Assembly: GCF_018362975.1 (NCBI RefSeq)
Contig: NZ_CP074371.1
Location: 5,332,001-5,396,000 of the forward strand
Origin: Nocardia tengchongensis
GTDB taxonomy: Bacteria; Actinomycetota; Actinomycetes; Mycobacteriales; Mycobacteriaceae
Length of the DNA stretch: 64,000 bases
Direction: 5' to 3'
Shown one piece after another: positions 46,317-56,035 of this stretch. Numbering within the stretch: the first letter of the stretch is position 1; each line of letters begins with the position of its first letter. The notes under the pieces were generated by a model. It saw nothing but the letters and a program-made list of their open reading frames with translations, ran no database searches and was not told where the DNA came from. A program made the position numbers and the translations under genes.

Positions 46317-46337
46317 GAATCCTGTCACCTGGTACAT
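46317..46337. repeat. Short repeat related to 36091 and 36535
   Basis: GAATCCTGTCACCTGGTACA; on the minus strand it encodes MYQVTGF. Shares 16-17 bases with each relative. Confidence 0.4.
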
Positions 46338-46413
46338 GAAGCGTTGCTGTCCTCTGCCTTGCGCGCTGCGCGGGCCCGAGTCGCAGTCACCGACGATGCC
46401 CCGGGTGATCACT

Positions 46414-46429
46414 GATCGTTGTCCGAACA
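46414..46429 (+). repeat. Array motif copy C
   Basis: GATCGTTGTCCGAACA, one mismatch to consensus, between the secreted gene and the SDR gene's 3' end. Confidence 0.6.
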
Positions 46430-46550
46430 GATGTCGGCATGGGGTGTACCCCAAAACGACTGCCCCGCAGGCAGTCAGAAGGGTCGCGTTGGCCGGTTCG
46501 GTCAGCGCGGTATGCGGCATTTGAGTGTGTTTGCCGCTGGTCGCGGTCTG

Positions 46551-47381
<831 letters not shown>

Positions 47382-47401
47382 ATCGCCTCCCAGCGGTAAG
47401 A

Positions 47402-47439
47402 TGAACTGCGGTTCACGTTCTATCATGAACCGTCGTTCA
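47402..47439. promoter_or_regulatory. Two TetR-type operator dyads
   Basis: TGAACTGCGGTTCA (47402-47415) and TGAACCGTCGTTCA (47426-47439) share TGAAC-N4-GTTCA, 24 bp centre to centre, in the SDR/TetR divergent promoter. Confidence 0.75.
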
Positions 47440-47481
47440 CGTTATTGGCAAGTACCGATCGACCACTGTGAGAGACATTTC

Positions 47482-48057
47482 ATGACCCAGGCCCGAGCCC
47501 CGCGCGCCGACGCGGTCCGCAACCGCACCAAGATCCTGTCCGCTGCCCGCGAGCAGATCACCGCCCACGGCCCCGACGCGGGCATGGACCAGATCGCAGC
47601 CGCGGCCGGGGTCGCCGTCGGCACGCTGTATCGGCATTTCCCCACCAAGACCGATCTGGTCGCGGCCGTGGTCATCGAGTACGTCACAAGGGTCGCCGAC
47701 GATGCCGAAGCCGCTTGCGCACGTGTGGAATCCGGGGCGCGCGCATGGGACGAACTTGCTGCGTTTCTGGCCGGGGTCGTCGAACTGACCGCCACCAACC
47801 AAGCCGCCAAAGCCGCCGCACAAGCCCTCGGCGCGGACCCCGCCGCGAAAGCCAAGGAAGAGCGCGCCACCACCGCGCTGGCTGTCCTCATCCAGGCCGG
47901 ACAAGCAGCGGGAGACATCCACCCCGACGTCACCGTCGGCGACATCTACCTACTGTTCTCCGCCGCCCCCACAGACCAACCGCACTCCGCCCGCACCCGA
48001 TGGCTCACCCTCGTGCTGCCCGGCCTGACGACCCGCGCCAGACCCAGCAAACCCTGA
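47482..48057 (+). CDS. TetR-family transcriptional regulator
   Basis: 191 residues: RTKILSAAREQITAHGPDAG, MDQIAAAAGVAVGTLYRHFP, TKTDLVAAVV, then a helical ligand domain (AAKAAAQALGADPAAKAKEE). Divergent from the SDR it likely controls. Confidence 0.88.
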   Translation: MTQARAPRADAVRNRTKILSAAREQITAHGPDAGMDQIAAAAGVAVGTLYRHFPTKTDLVAAVVIEYVTRVADDAEAACARVESGARAWDELAAFLAGVVELTATNQAAKAAAQALGADPAAKAKEERATTALAVLIQAGQAAGDIHPDVTVGDIYLLFSAAPTDQPHSARTRWLTLVLPGLTTRARPSKP

Positions 48058-48368
48058 CCCTCCCAAACTGCTTGGGGTATACCAAACTCGGCAATAGCGG
48101 ACGTTCTGCGCCGCACCAGGTTCCGGGTGCCGGCGCCACCTGAGGGTGCGACAACACCGCCATCTACCGCTGCGAGTCACACTTTCGGCGCGCGTCGGAG
48201 TGCGGTGCTGGGGTGTGCTTCTACCGTCCGGCTGCAAATCGAAACCCGTACGCACCTACGGGACTTCCTCCCTGCCGCAACGGGTCCCGACCGACCGTCT
48301 AGAGACAGGACGGCCTGGCGTCCGAGACGTCGTATACCACCAGCCGCCCGAGGGTTATGGTCTTGCCT
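48058..48368. other. Intergenic, no gene supported
   Basis: Contains the dyad TTGGGGTATACCAAA at 48071-48085; otherwise nothing recognisable. Confidence 0.45.
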
Positions 48369-48740
48369 ATGACTGACCGGGATGATCCGTCGGCGGTTTC
48401 GGAGCTGGTAGTCGAGCATCGGATGGCCGGCGAGGTCGCGATCGTGACGGTACGTGGCGAGGTCGACGCCGCTACCGGCGCGCAGCTCGAGCAGGCGGTG
48501 CGTACCTGCCTGGCCCGTACCCGCGGCGGGTTCTGCGTCCTGGATCTGACCGCCGTGCGTTTCCTGGGCGGACATGGCCTCGCTGTCCTTCTCAAGGTCA
48601 GTCGCAGTGCCGAAAAGCTGCAGCAGCCCTTGCGTATCGTCGTCGACAGCAACCGCCCGGTGGTTGCTCCGATCGAAATCACCGGTCTGGAAGAGTTTCT
48701 CGCGCTCTACCACAGCGTCGAGGAAGCCCTGCACGCCTGA
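48369..48740 (+). CDS. STAS-domain protein (anti-sigma factor antagonist-like)
   Basis: 123 residues. STAS fold: GEVAIVTVRGEVDAATGAQL, VLDLTAVRFLGGHGLAVLLK, LRIVVDSNRPVVAPIEITGL. In active antagonists the loop is F-x-D-S-S/A-G-L with a phosphorylatable Ser; here it is FLGGHGL, so this copy cannot be controlled by that phosphorylation. No kinase gene nearby. Confidence 0.85.
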   Translation: MTDRDDPSAVSELVVEHRMAGEVAIVTVRGEVDAATGAQLEQAVRTCLARTRGGFCVLDLTAVRFLGGHGLAVLLKVSRSAEKLQQPLRIVVDSNRPVVAPIEITGLEEFLALYHSVEEALHA

Positions 48741-48869
48741 GACTGCAGATCGCGACCAACTCCGCGACCAGCGCTGACCAACCAACCTGACCCCTGCGGG
48801 CGCAGTCCGGCCACCGTGGGAGGCGGCACGGGATGACATCCCTGCGGCACAGCTGGTCAGTTGACCGAT

Positions 48870-48885
48870 CGTCGTTTTCCGAACG
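48870..48885 (+). repeat. Array motif copy D
   Basis: CGTCGTTTTCCGAACG, between the convergent 3' ends of the two STAS genes. Confidence 0.6.
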
Positions 48886-48890
48886 CGGCG

Positions 48891-49220
48891 TTATTCGCAG
48901 ATGTCGAACGCTGTGGCCAGGCCGACGACTTCGAGTACGCGGGTCACGCAGTGGGAGCCCTCGACGCACAGTTCGCACTGGCGGCGGTGGGCGATGTCGA
49001 GGGCCTCGACCAGGGCGCAGATGCCGGCCACGCCGAAGAAGGTCACCGCGGTCATGTCGACGACGGTTGTTCCTCCGACGGCGATGCCGTCGAACAGCGC
49101 CTTGCGGAACATGGGGGCGGTCCGGATGTCGATCTCGCCACGGATGGTGCAGACGTGGATGTCGTCGAGGGTGGTCGTGATCGAGGTGGTCAGCAGAGCA
49201 GGGTTGGGCTGGTGAGTCAT
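48891..49220 (-). CDS. STAS-domain protein without phosphoacceptor serine
   Basis: 109 residues from the ATG at 49220: DDIHVCTIRGEIDIRTAPMF, TTVVDMTAVTFFGVAGICAL, VTRVLEVVGLATAFDI. The usual D-S-S-G loop is FFGVAGI. Convergent with the first STAS gene, on the other side of motif D. Confidence 0.8.
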   Translation of the reverse strand: MTHQPNPALLTTSITTTLDDIHVCTIRGEIDIRTAPMFRKALFDGIAVGGTTVVDMTAVTFFGVAGICALVEALDIAHRRQCELCVEGSHCVTRVLEVVGLATAFDICE

Positions 49221-49603
49221 CACCATCACCTGGATTCGGGGCGCAGCTTGGCTGAACGCCGTTCGCGGTCAGCGCCCTAGTGCAGCCGCGAGAGACCAGG
49301 CTATTTTTTGAACCCTGAGTGCACGGTACCCCCGCGCCCCACCGGCCAAGCCCTTCGCCAAAGCGGCGAATCGGCGACAGTTCGCCGAGGAGGCCGAGTC
49401 GGCCGTGGCCTGAGGTTGACCTTGAACGCCTACCCTCAGGCGTGTCGGCCCCCTTTCGCGGGTGGCGCAGACCCTCGGCAACAGCCTTCGGGCCCTCGTG
49501 GCAGTCCTCGCGCGGTCGACCTCGGCGTACACCTCCGCCGCGAGTTGAGAATCCAGCCCGCCCCGGTGGAACCCGGCGTCGGGCACAGATTCGGAGACTC
49601 GCC
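49221..49603. other. Intergenic, no gene supported
   Basis: Several frames are open because of GC bias, none with RBS or recognisable sequence. Confidence 0.45.
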
Positions 49604-49788
49604 ATGACAGCTTCCCCACCCGAACCACGCCGAGACAGACCCGCTCCCCGGTCAGGGAAAACGGCATCCGAGCCCACCGATCATCACCGGTGGTTCCGAT
49701 GATGACGAGCCCGTGGTGTGGCCGGAGCCGAGTCGGCTCGAATCGTGGTGGGACGCCGTCATGCACCCCGCCGAACCACCCGCATGAC
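49604..49788 (+). pseudogene. Possible small frameshifted gene
   Basis: MTASPPEPRRDRPAPRSGKT ..., then one base later EPVVWPEPSRLESWWDAVMH PAEPPA and stop. The Pro/Glu-rich tail ending in AEPPA looks like coding sequence of a small nocardial protein; unconfirmed. Confidence 0.3.
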
Positions 49789-49837
49789 CCAGCAAAAATG
49801 AGACCGGACGGTACGTTATGCGGGTAACGTCCCGCGT

Positions 49838-50800
49838 ATGGTGCGCCATCCGGCGCCGATGCTCGCCACCCCGGGCCCCGCGCCCGCCGACGACGACACC
49901 CGGTACGCCTACGAATGGAAATACGACGGAATCCGCTGCCTGGCATGGATTTCCGACGGGGTGTGCCACATGGTCAGCCGCAACGGCAACTCCCTCAACG
50001 CGGCCTTTCCGGAGATCGCGCAGGCTCTGACGTCGCTGGCGGCGGGCCGGGAGCTGACCCTCGACGGGGAGCTCGTGGCCCCCGACCGCGACGGGGTGCC
50101 GCGGTTCGACCGGATCGGGCGCCGCCTGGGCGTCGCGCGGCCGAGCCGGTCGCTGATCCGCACCGTGCCGGTGTGCCTGTACGTGTTCGACCTGCTGGGG
50201 TTCGGAAACCGTGACCTGCGCACGTCGAACTACCTGGAGCGCCGCGAGCATCTGGAGCGGCTCCCGTTCCCGCACGGCCCGATCCTGCTGTCGCCGTCCT
50301 ACCGCGATATCCCGGTCTCCCGGATGCTGGAAGTCGCCGCCGAACACGACATCGAGGGCGTGATCGGCAAGCGCATCGACAGCGCCTACCGGGCCGGACG
50401 GTCCCAGGCGTGGCGCAAGCTCCCGCTGCGCCGCTCCGCCCAGGTCGTGGTGGTCGGCTGGCTGGCCGGCCACGCCAGCAGCGAGGTATTCGGATCCCTG
50501 CTCGTCGCCGCCCACAACGACCACGGGCACCTGACGCTGCTCGGCGCGGTCGGCACCGGATTCAGCGACCCCACCCGCCACTCGCTGCAGCGCGAGCTCC
50601 ATGCCTTGGCCGTTGCCGCCCCGCCGGTCACCGGGGAGATCCCGCGCTCGATCACCGCCACCGCGCACTGGGTCGCCCCGCATCTGGTCGGCGATGTCGC
50701 CTACCGCGAACGCACCGCCACCGGCCTGCGCCACCCATCCTGGCGCGGACTCCGCTTCGACCTCTCACCCGCGGAAGTCTCGATTCCCGAGCGCAACTAA
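49838..50800 (+). CDS. ATP-dependent DNA ligase (LigC/LigD-type)
   Basis: 320 residues. Adenylation domain: EWKYDGIRCLAWISDG (motif I, Lys nucleophile in KYDGIR), TLDGELVAPDR (motif III), VCLYVFDLLGFGNRDLR (IIIa), DIEGVIGKRIDSAY (motif IV), SQAWRKLPLRRSAQVVVVGW (V). OB fold to residue 310 (VGTGFSDPTRHSLQ). ATP ligases of this type join nicks in end-joining or excision repair; no Ku or primase gene is adjacent. Confidence 0.9.
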   Translation: MVRHPAPMLATPGPAPADDDTRYAYEWKYDGIRCLAWISDGVCHMVSRNGNSLNAAFPEIAQALTSLAAGRELTLDGELVAPDRDGVPRFDRIGRRLGVARPSRSLIRTVPVCLYVFDLLGFGNRDLRTSNYLERREHLERLPFPHGPILLSPSYRDIPVSRMLEVAAEHDIEGVIGKRIDSAYRAGRSQAWRKLPLRRSAQVVVVGWLAGHASSEVFGSLLVAAHNDHGHLTLLGAVGTGFSDPTRHSLQRELHALAVAAPPVTGEIPRSITATAHWVAPHLVGDVAYRERTATGLRHPSWRGLRFDLSPAEVSIPERN

Positions 50801-50822
50801 CCTCCCGCAGCGTGCGCCTAGC

Positions 50823-50838
50823 CATCGTTTTCCGAACG
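50823..50838 (+). repeat. Array motif copy E
   Basis: CATCGTTTTCCGAACG, 23 nt after the ligase stop. Confidence 0.65.
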
Positions 50839-51019
50839 CCGGTGAATGGGCATCAGAGGCTCGCGACGTCGCATCCGGCAGCCATCTCGGGCAGGCACTT
50901 CGCCCCCGGAAGTTGGGGCATCCCCGCCGACCGGAATCGGCCCGCTCCGGAATCCGACACCGCTAATATTCACCGCGCCCGACCGGCTCCTGCACCATCC
51001 GGGGTCTGGCGGGTGCGCT

Positions 51020-51514
51020 ATGAACAAACGGGGAGGACGAATGACAATGAGCCACATTGTGACTCGAATCGGCTGGGCTGCAGGCGGATTGGCGTTAGCA
51101 AGCGCGACAGTCTTCGGGACTGCGGGCTCCGCCACGGCGGACTCGCCGATCCTGACGATCCAGGGCAGCCCGATGCCCGTGCAGGTGGGCGGGACCTACT
51201 GGGTGGTGGACGATGTGCTGAACCCGTCGGGGGAAACCTTCACCGGTTCATCGAGCCCGTTCACCAGTGCCAATAAGATCTGGCTCTACGACAACGGTGA
51301 ATGCGTCACGTACGACATCCTCGGGGCGAACGGCACCGGTCTGAAATCTATGCGCTGGATACCGACGACCGCTGGCACGCACACGCTGCAGGTCAGGATG
51401 GGTTCGAGCGCGAAAACCCTGACGGTCACCGTCGAACCGGCCCCGCCCGGTACCGCGATCCCGGCGCAGACCAGCTGCGGCACAAACGCCCCCACCGGCA
51501 GTTTCGGCGCCTGA
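51020..51514 (+). CDS. Secreted Ig-like hypothetical protein
   Basis: 164 residues (a second ATG at 51041 may be the start). Signal peptide SHIVTRIGWAAGGLALASAT ... TAGSATA; mature DSPILTIQGSPMPVQVGGTY, IWLYDNGECVTYDILGANGT, THTLQVRMGSSAKTLTVTVE looks like one Ig-like beta-sandwich with a Cys pair. Only gene between motif copies E and F. Confidence 0.72.
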   Translation: MNKRGGRMTMSHIVTRIGWAAGGLALASATVFGTAGSATADSPILTIQGSPMPVQVGGTYWVVDDVLNPSGETFTGSSSPFTSANKIWLYDNGECVTYDILGANGTGLKSMRWIPTTAGTHTLQVRMGSSAKTLTVTVEPAPPGTAIPAQTSCGTNAPTGSFGA

Positions 51515-51607
51515 GTCACCGGCTGTCAGCCCGGACCCCGGCTACGAACCGGGCGGGAGAGGCGAGCCTGGCCGCCGATCGGATTCCTGCACCGCCACCG
51601 GGCGGTC

Positions 51608-51623
51608 GATCGTTTTCCGAACA
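51608..51623 (+). repeat. Array motif copy F
   Basis: GATCGTTTTCCGAACA, exact consensus, between the convergent 3' ends of the secreted and SnoaL-like genes. Confidence 0.7.
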
Positions 51624-51707
51624 CCGATGTAGCGATGGGCGCAAAGGGCTCGTCGGCGGTATCAGGTGCTTTAGGTCAAGCGGCGTCGCCAGCCATCGCC
51701 CGCCACC

Positions 51708-52112
51708 TCAGGCACCTTTTGCCCAAGCCCAGGCGGTCAGCCGCCACTGTGTCCCCACCTTGCCTAGCGCGACGGTAAAAATGGAGCCGGTTTGCGTTAC
51801 CTGCTTGCCCTGCAGATTGACCGTCATGGTGGCCGGAACAACGACATAGGCGTGGTCACCGGTGACGTCGACGTGCTGCGGCTCGCCGAGCACAATGTGG
51901 TAGCCCGATGCTCCCGTGTGCTCGCCCTCCCTGAGTACGTCCCGCCACCAGTCCTCGCTGGCTGTCGGCCCTCGCCATACGTGCGGCGACATGCCGTCGA
52001 GTATCTGCATCGGGTCAGCGCACAGCGCGCTCATCGCCTTCGGGTCACCGTTGTTGAAGGCATCGATGTATTGGAGCAGCACTGCCGTGGGCGCGTCGAG
52101 TGCGTTGTCCAT
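51708..52112 (-). CDS. SnoaL-like/DUF4440 protein
   Basis: 134 residues from the ATG at 52112: TAVLLQYIDAFNNGDPKAMS, EDWWRDVLREGEHTGASGYH, DHAYVVVPATMTVNLQGKQV, TQTGSIFTVALGKVGTQWRL. NTF2-like cone fold binding small ligands; no catalytic assignment. Confidence 0.82.
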   Translation of the reverse strand: MDNALDAPTAVLLQYIDAFNNGDPKAMSALCADPMQILDGMSPHVWRGPTASEDWWRDVLREGEHTGASGYHIVLGEPQHVDVTGDHAYVVVPATMTVNLQGKQVTQTGSIFTVALGKVGTQWRLTAWAWAKGA

Positions 52113-52196
52113 GCTGGGGACGGTAGCTGGTGTTCCTCGTGTAGGGGTGAATGGTGCCGTCGTGTTGTCGTTCGCCCTCGAGACCCGGCACCCGCT

Positions 52197-52212
52197 GATC
52201 GTTTTCCGAACA
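52197..52212 (+). repeat. Array motif copy G
   Basis: GATCGTTTTCCGAACA, exact consensus; last copy found, directly before a terminator hairpin. Confidence 0.7.
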
Positions 52213-52217
52213 CACGA

Positions 52218-52246
52218 AGGGCCCGCAGAAGCGATCTGCGGGCCCT
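52218..52246 (-). terminator. Terminator hairpin
   Basis: AGGGCCCGCAGA / TCTGCGGGCCCT, 12-bp perfect stem, 5-nt loop, beyond the stop of the 52285 gene (minus). Confidence 0.65.
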
Positions 52247-52284
52247 CGTTCCGGCCGGGCCCGAGGGCCGTGGCTGGGCTACCC

Positions 52285-52641
52285 CTAGTGGTACGCGGTT
52301 GAGGGGTACCAGATTTGAGTGATGGGATCATCAGTCCAGGAGATCCCCCCATGGATGGGGACAACGCCGAGCTCGGGGTCGAAGCTCATGGCCGACGTCC
52401 GCTGCAACTGCGGCTTCTTCCCAGGCGATTCGTCGACGACTTTGCCGCCCACGAAGAGCCCGACCCTTGTTCCTGCCGCGTCCACGACTTCGATGGTCAG
52501 CGGGATCGCCTGCCCTTCGGTCACCCGGACCACGGGCCGACCGTCGATGTATTCCAGTGCCAACGTGGCGTTGCCTGCAGCCAGGGGCATCGAGACCCTG
52601 GCCGGACCTCGGCCGTTAAACGGGTCCGCATTCTCTGTCAT
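52285..52641 (-). CDS. Hypothetical beta-rich protein
   Basis: 118 residues: TENADPFNGRGPARVSMPLA, ATLALEYIDGRPVVRVTEGQ, IPLTIEVVDAAGTRVGLFVG, GVVPIHGGISWTDDPITQIW. No signal peptide or known motif. Followed by a hairpin terminator. Confidence 0.7.
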   Translation of the reverse strand: MTENADPFNGRGPARVSMPLAAGNATLALEYIDGRPVVRVTEGQAIPLTIEVVDAAGTRVGLFVGGKVVDESPGKKPQLQRTSAMSFDPELGVVPIHGGISWTDDPITQIWYPSTAYH

Positions 52642-52748
52642 CGCGCACTCCTTCTGTCAGGGAAATCAGTCAAATACCCTGTCGGACAACGAATCTGATT
52701 TGTCGGACAGTCAAGGGTCGCATGGTCCCGTCATCCACGGAGACGGTA

Positions 52749-53373
52749 TTGCTGCTCGGGCCGGGTGGATAGGAAGAGTCTGCGGGCCGATCCACCCGGC
52801 TGCCGAGCACGATGCGCCGCTCGGGAGGTGGTGAGCGGGCATCGATTCCGGAGTCGTCCACGGTTGACCCCGGCCGGATGATCCGAAATGAGAATGCGGC
52901 GCGATAACCGCACCCTGATTCCCGCCACACTCCACGATCGGCTCACCCGCACCGCACCGTATCGAGATCCGGGGCTGGAGCGGCCCGAATGCCGCGTTGA
53001 TGGCACGAATCGAGAGTGTCCAGGCACGGAAGGTCACCAGTATCTCGGAATTAGCTAAGTGATCGAGGTTGTCGTGCAGAATGCCGGTCAGAACCGGCCC
53101 GACCGGTCGGTGAACCTTCATGGGGTGACATGACCGATCTGATGGGATCGACCGCGCACGAACTGCTCGCGCAGGTCCTCGCGCGCTACGGCAGCATCGA
53201 CGTCTTCATCGCCCGCCTGCACGCTCTGCTGGACACACCCACCGTCGAGCGCCCGGCCGCGGTGGTGCCCGCGGCCGGTGGCCGGCACCGGCTCGCAGAA
53301 CCCGCGGGCACAGTGCGGATGACTAAGGGAACCCCACCTCGCCCAAGTGGTTGAAACCTGAGGGTCGGGCTAC
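52749..53373 (+). repeat. 626-bp dispersed repeat, copy 2
   Basis: Direct repeat of 35396-36021, 17 kb away, with the same ends (TTGCTGCTCGGGCCGG ... GAGGGTCGGGCTAC). Scattered substitutions and small indels. Confidence 0.85.
53130..53354 (+). CDS. Small repeat-encoded protein (paralogue of 35778-36002)
   Basis: 74 residues: MTDLMGSTAHELLAQVLARY, GSIDVFIARLHALLDTPTVE. Identical to copy 1 across the helical core, different in the tail. Conservation of the core favours a real gene. No family recognised. Confidence 0.55.
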   Translation: MTDLMGSTAHELLAQVLARYGSIDVFIARLHALLDTPTVERPAAVVPAAGGRHRLAEPAGTVRMTKGTPPRPSG

Positions 53374-53405
53374 TGGGGCCCGGCGAACCGCCGTTCTAGC
53401 GGGCG

Positions 53406-54542
53406 TCAACTAGTCAGCGACGCTTGTACCAGGCGGGCGAGACGGATCGCCCGCTCGGCTCCGTGCCAGCCTTTGTTGTATAGATGCTGCTCCCAATCGA
53501 TTTCGTCGAGGCGGGTGTACAGGATTTCGTACGACGGATCGTCTGCGGGGATAAGAGCGGTCTCGGTGAGGTACCACCCGTCGCCGACGTCCTCTTTCTG
53601 GACGACTCTCCATATCGTGTAGCGGTAGCCCCTGAGTTTTTGTGCTCGCAGCCGGGCGATCTCGACAAGCATCTCGCTGAGCCGCTGAACAGATTCGGTC
53701 GGATCGTTCAGCCCGACACCCAGGTCCCGTCCTGCTGCACGTACAGCCGCTACGAGCCGTCCGTAGAAGTGACCGGGAGCCTCAGCGGGTTCCCAATGGC
53801 AATCCGAGATCACCTGGCCGTCAGTCGTTTCAAGCTGAACAACGAGCTGCCGCCCGCTCGGGAGAACCAGTGCTACGAACCGGTAGTACAGGTCTGTCTC
53901 CCAGACGCGTACTCGCACACCATGTTTGCTGATGCACTCGTCTTCGGTTGCCTGATGGAGCGCGTCTATGAGCGCTTCGCGGGAGGATCTACTGGTCAAG
54001 ATGCGGCGATAGACGTCCAGCTTGTCCTTATGTTCCCAGTGCTGAGCTGCGATGAGCTCAGCGCGGATTTCCTCGAGAGCCGTAGCCACAGGGAAATCGT
54101 CATCTTCCGATGACGGTAAGGGAGCACGCTCCGCGGTGTCGGCGGCATGTACCGGGGTTGCAGTTTGCGCGGCGCCCTGCGAGGGGGACTCGGTGAACAC
54201 AGGGGCGGTGTCCGGTGTCGGAGTGTCGTCGAGGTTTGCCCACAGCGCATGTATCCACTCGACCACGTCACGCGGGTCGGATTGGCGGACTCGTCGATGG
54301 TCTGCGAGCACGTATACGAGCGCTTCCAGGTTGTCCCAGCGCGCAACCTGGCCCTTGAGCACCGCGGCGACGCCTTGATGGCTGAGTGTGCTCGGGAGAT
54401 CGTCTTGATCTCGGATCCACTCGCTGATGCTTCGTACCGACGGCTTCCCTGCGTCCGAGTACAGGGAGTGCACGGCGGCGATCAGCTCGCGGCGTGGCCC
54501 GGAAGGGAGTTGTTCCTCATCGGGCATGGGGATACCGACCAT
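53406..54542 (-). CDS. Hypothetical protein with N-terminal HTH-like domain
   Basis: 378 residues. PRRELIAAVHSLYSDAGKPS, VRSISEWIRDQDDLPSTLSH, QGVAAVLKGQVARWDNLEAL resembles the regulator-type N-terminus of actinobacterial HTH proteins. The rest is an acidic linker and an alpha/beta domain (YYRFVALVLPSGRQLVVQLE; WRVVQKEDVGDGWYLTETAL). Starts at 54542 or the ATG at 54527. Function unknown. Confidence 0.72.
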   Translation of the reverse strand: MVGIPMPDEEQLPSGPRRELIAAVHSLYSDAGKPSVRSISEWIRDQDDLPSTLSHQGVAAVLKGQVARWDNLEALVYVLADHRRVRQSDPRDVVEWIHALWANLDDTPTPDTAPVFTESPSQGAAQTATPVHAADTAERAPLPSSEDDDFPVATALEEIRAELIAAQHWEHKDKLDVYRRILTSRSSREALIDALHQATEDECISKHGVRVRVWETDLYYRFVALVLPSGRQLVVQLETTDGQVISDCHWEPAEAPGHFYGRLVAAVRAAGRDLGVGLNDPTESVQRLSEMLVEIARLRAQKLRGYRYTIWRVVQKEDVGDGWYLTETALIPADDPSYEILYTRLDEIDWEQHLYNKGWHGAERAIRLARLVQASLTS

Positions 54543-54727
54543 CGAGACCTACCCATTCTGTCAAGTTGTGTCAGGTTCCACCTTCCCTCATGCCTCGTTG
54601 CCCAGGCTGACAGGGGATGAAATGTCAAGTCTCGGAAGCACATGACAGAGATCGATCAACCACTTCTACCAGGCCACATAGTGGATTGCGGATGTCACCG
54701 AAGCGGTGGCCAGGAAGGAGTGCAGAG

Positions 54728-54862
54728 ATGGAAGCCCAAGGCGGCAAAAAGGAGCGCGCAAACCGAACCGCGCTGATACGAACAGCGGTCGGCGGCTTCT
54801 GCGCCGGCGCGGGACGCGCTATCGCGGGCTGGCTGATCGGCCTCATTACCGGAGGTCACTAG
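54728..54862 (+). CDS. 44-residue basic membrane peptide
   Basis: MEAQGGKKERANRTALIRTA, VGGFCAGAGRAIAGWLIGLI, TGGH; GAAGGAG RBS 7 nt upstream. One hydrophobic Gly-rich helix after a basic start, as in small phage-lysis or stress peptides; role unknown. Confidence 0.6.
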   Translation: MEAQGGKKERANRTALIRTAVGGFCAGAGRAIAGWLIGLITGGH

Positions 54863-55090
54863 CGACTGGTGTCCGTCCAGACCAACCACTACCAACGGCA
54901 CCCACTATCCGGGCATGCCCGCGGCGCTGCTGGACGAGATCTGCCGCCGAAATCCCCTGTGCTCTCCAATGAATCGCTCGTCTGGTGGTGGAAGCCCGTA
55001 ACGTGTTTGCACCGAGCGACCTATCGGACAGGTAGTGCAGGGGACGGGAACGGTGAGCTGTTGAGCAGTGGAGCGCCTACGCGCAGTCAG

Positions 55091-55918
55091 ATGGTGCGGT
55101 TCCGAAGCTTTCGCGAGTACGAAGAACACAAGGCTGAGGCGAACAACGCGATGATGGCACTGCTGGCCGGTGCGCAGCTGTCGGCACATCTGTTGCGTCT
55201 GTCGGAGGGGTCGGAAAGGCTTCTGCCGGAGGTATTCCCAGCGGTGGAACACATCCACCGCTTCAGCCTGAAGCCCGACCGCGCGCGAGAGATCCTTCTC
55301 AGTGCCGACGCGCACCTGGGCAAGATGGCGGTGCCCTACGTTCTGGCACTCCACGAGGACTACATGAGGACGTGCCTTGGACTGCTGCACGCGAACAATC
55401 TGTGCTCGAAGGCGTCGACCAAGGGCAATCTGGTTGATCTACACCCTTCATTCGAGACCGTCACCGGGCATGTGTTCAACGAGGACATGAAGTGCTACAT
55501 GACCGCTTTGCGGTTGATGCGGAATGCGGTAATCCACAACGGAAGTACGGTGACCGAGGCACTGCAAGACGAGCTGGCCCTGTGGACCCCACAGCAGGAG
55601 AAGGGGTGGCTCGAACTAGCGAAACGCAATCCTCGAACGCTTCAGGTCGGCGACCGGATCGACTTCGGTCACGGGGAGATGATCGCTGCTCTTGCGATCA
55701 CCAAACGCCTTGACCGTGAGGCCAATCTCGGACTCCAGGCCAAGCTGTCGCGGCCGTGCTGGGCAAAAATGGTCTTTGACGAGGTGTTCGCCGATCACCC
55801 TCAGATGGTCGGAAATCCGAAGGCCTTGCGAACGGCGAAGGGTGTCGCACGCCATCACTACGCGCCGCTCCAGCTGACGGACGCCGAGCTGAGCGCCGAG
55901 CTAGCCTCCAGGAACTAG
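55091..55918 (+). CDS. Helical hypothetical protein
   Basis: 275 residues from the ATG at 55091 (no RBS; the frame is open from 54869). FRSFREYEEHKAEANNAMMA, LLAGAQLSAHLLRLSEGSER, LLHANNLCSKASTKGNLVDL, ALRLMRNAVIHNGSTVTEAL (a HEPN-like R-x4-H: RNAVIH), AALAITKRLDREANLGLQAK. RNAVIH suggests a HEPN-type RNase or RiboL-PSP-HEPN relative, an inference. Confidence 0.7.
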   Translation: MVRFRSFREYEEHKAEANNAMMALLAGAQLSAHLLRLSEGSERLLPEVFPAVEHIHRFSLKPDRAREILLSADAHLGKMAVPYVLALHEDYMRTCLGLLHANNLCSKASTKGNLVDLHPSFETVTGHVFNEDMKCYMTALRLMRNAVIHNGSTVTEALQDELALWTPQQEKGWLELAKRNPRTLQVGDRIDFGHGEMIAALAITKRLDREANLGLQAKLSRPCWAKMVFDEVFADHPQMVGNPKALRTAKGVARHHYAPLQLTDAELSAELASRN

Positions 55919-55930
55919 CCCTGGATAGCA

Positions 55931-55966
55931 GAATGGGCGACCCCATCGGGTCGCCCATTCTTTGTT
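55931..55966 (+). terminator. Rho-independent terminator
   Basis: GAATGGGCGACCC / GGGTCGCCCATTC, 13-bp perfect stem, 4-nt loop, followed by TTTGTT; 13 nt after the helical gene's stop. Confidence 0.85.
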
Positions 55967-55972
55967 AACAAA

Positions 55973-56035
55973 GCGGGGCTCTACAGTTTGAGCTATCGGC
56001 TATAGCCGACCGGGGCGTAAATCCCGGATCTCCGC
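55973..56035 (+). other. tRNA-like folded stretch
   Basis: Ends GCGGGGC and TCTCCGC nearly pair (6 of 7), CGGC/GCCG surrounds TATA, and CCGGG/CCCGG closes an 8-nt loop. At 63 nt, with an irregular D-arm and T-loop, it is not a normal tRNA; it could be a degenerate one. Confidence 0.25.
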
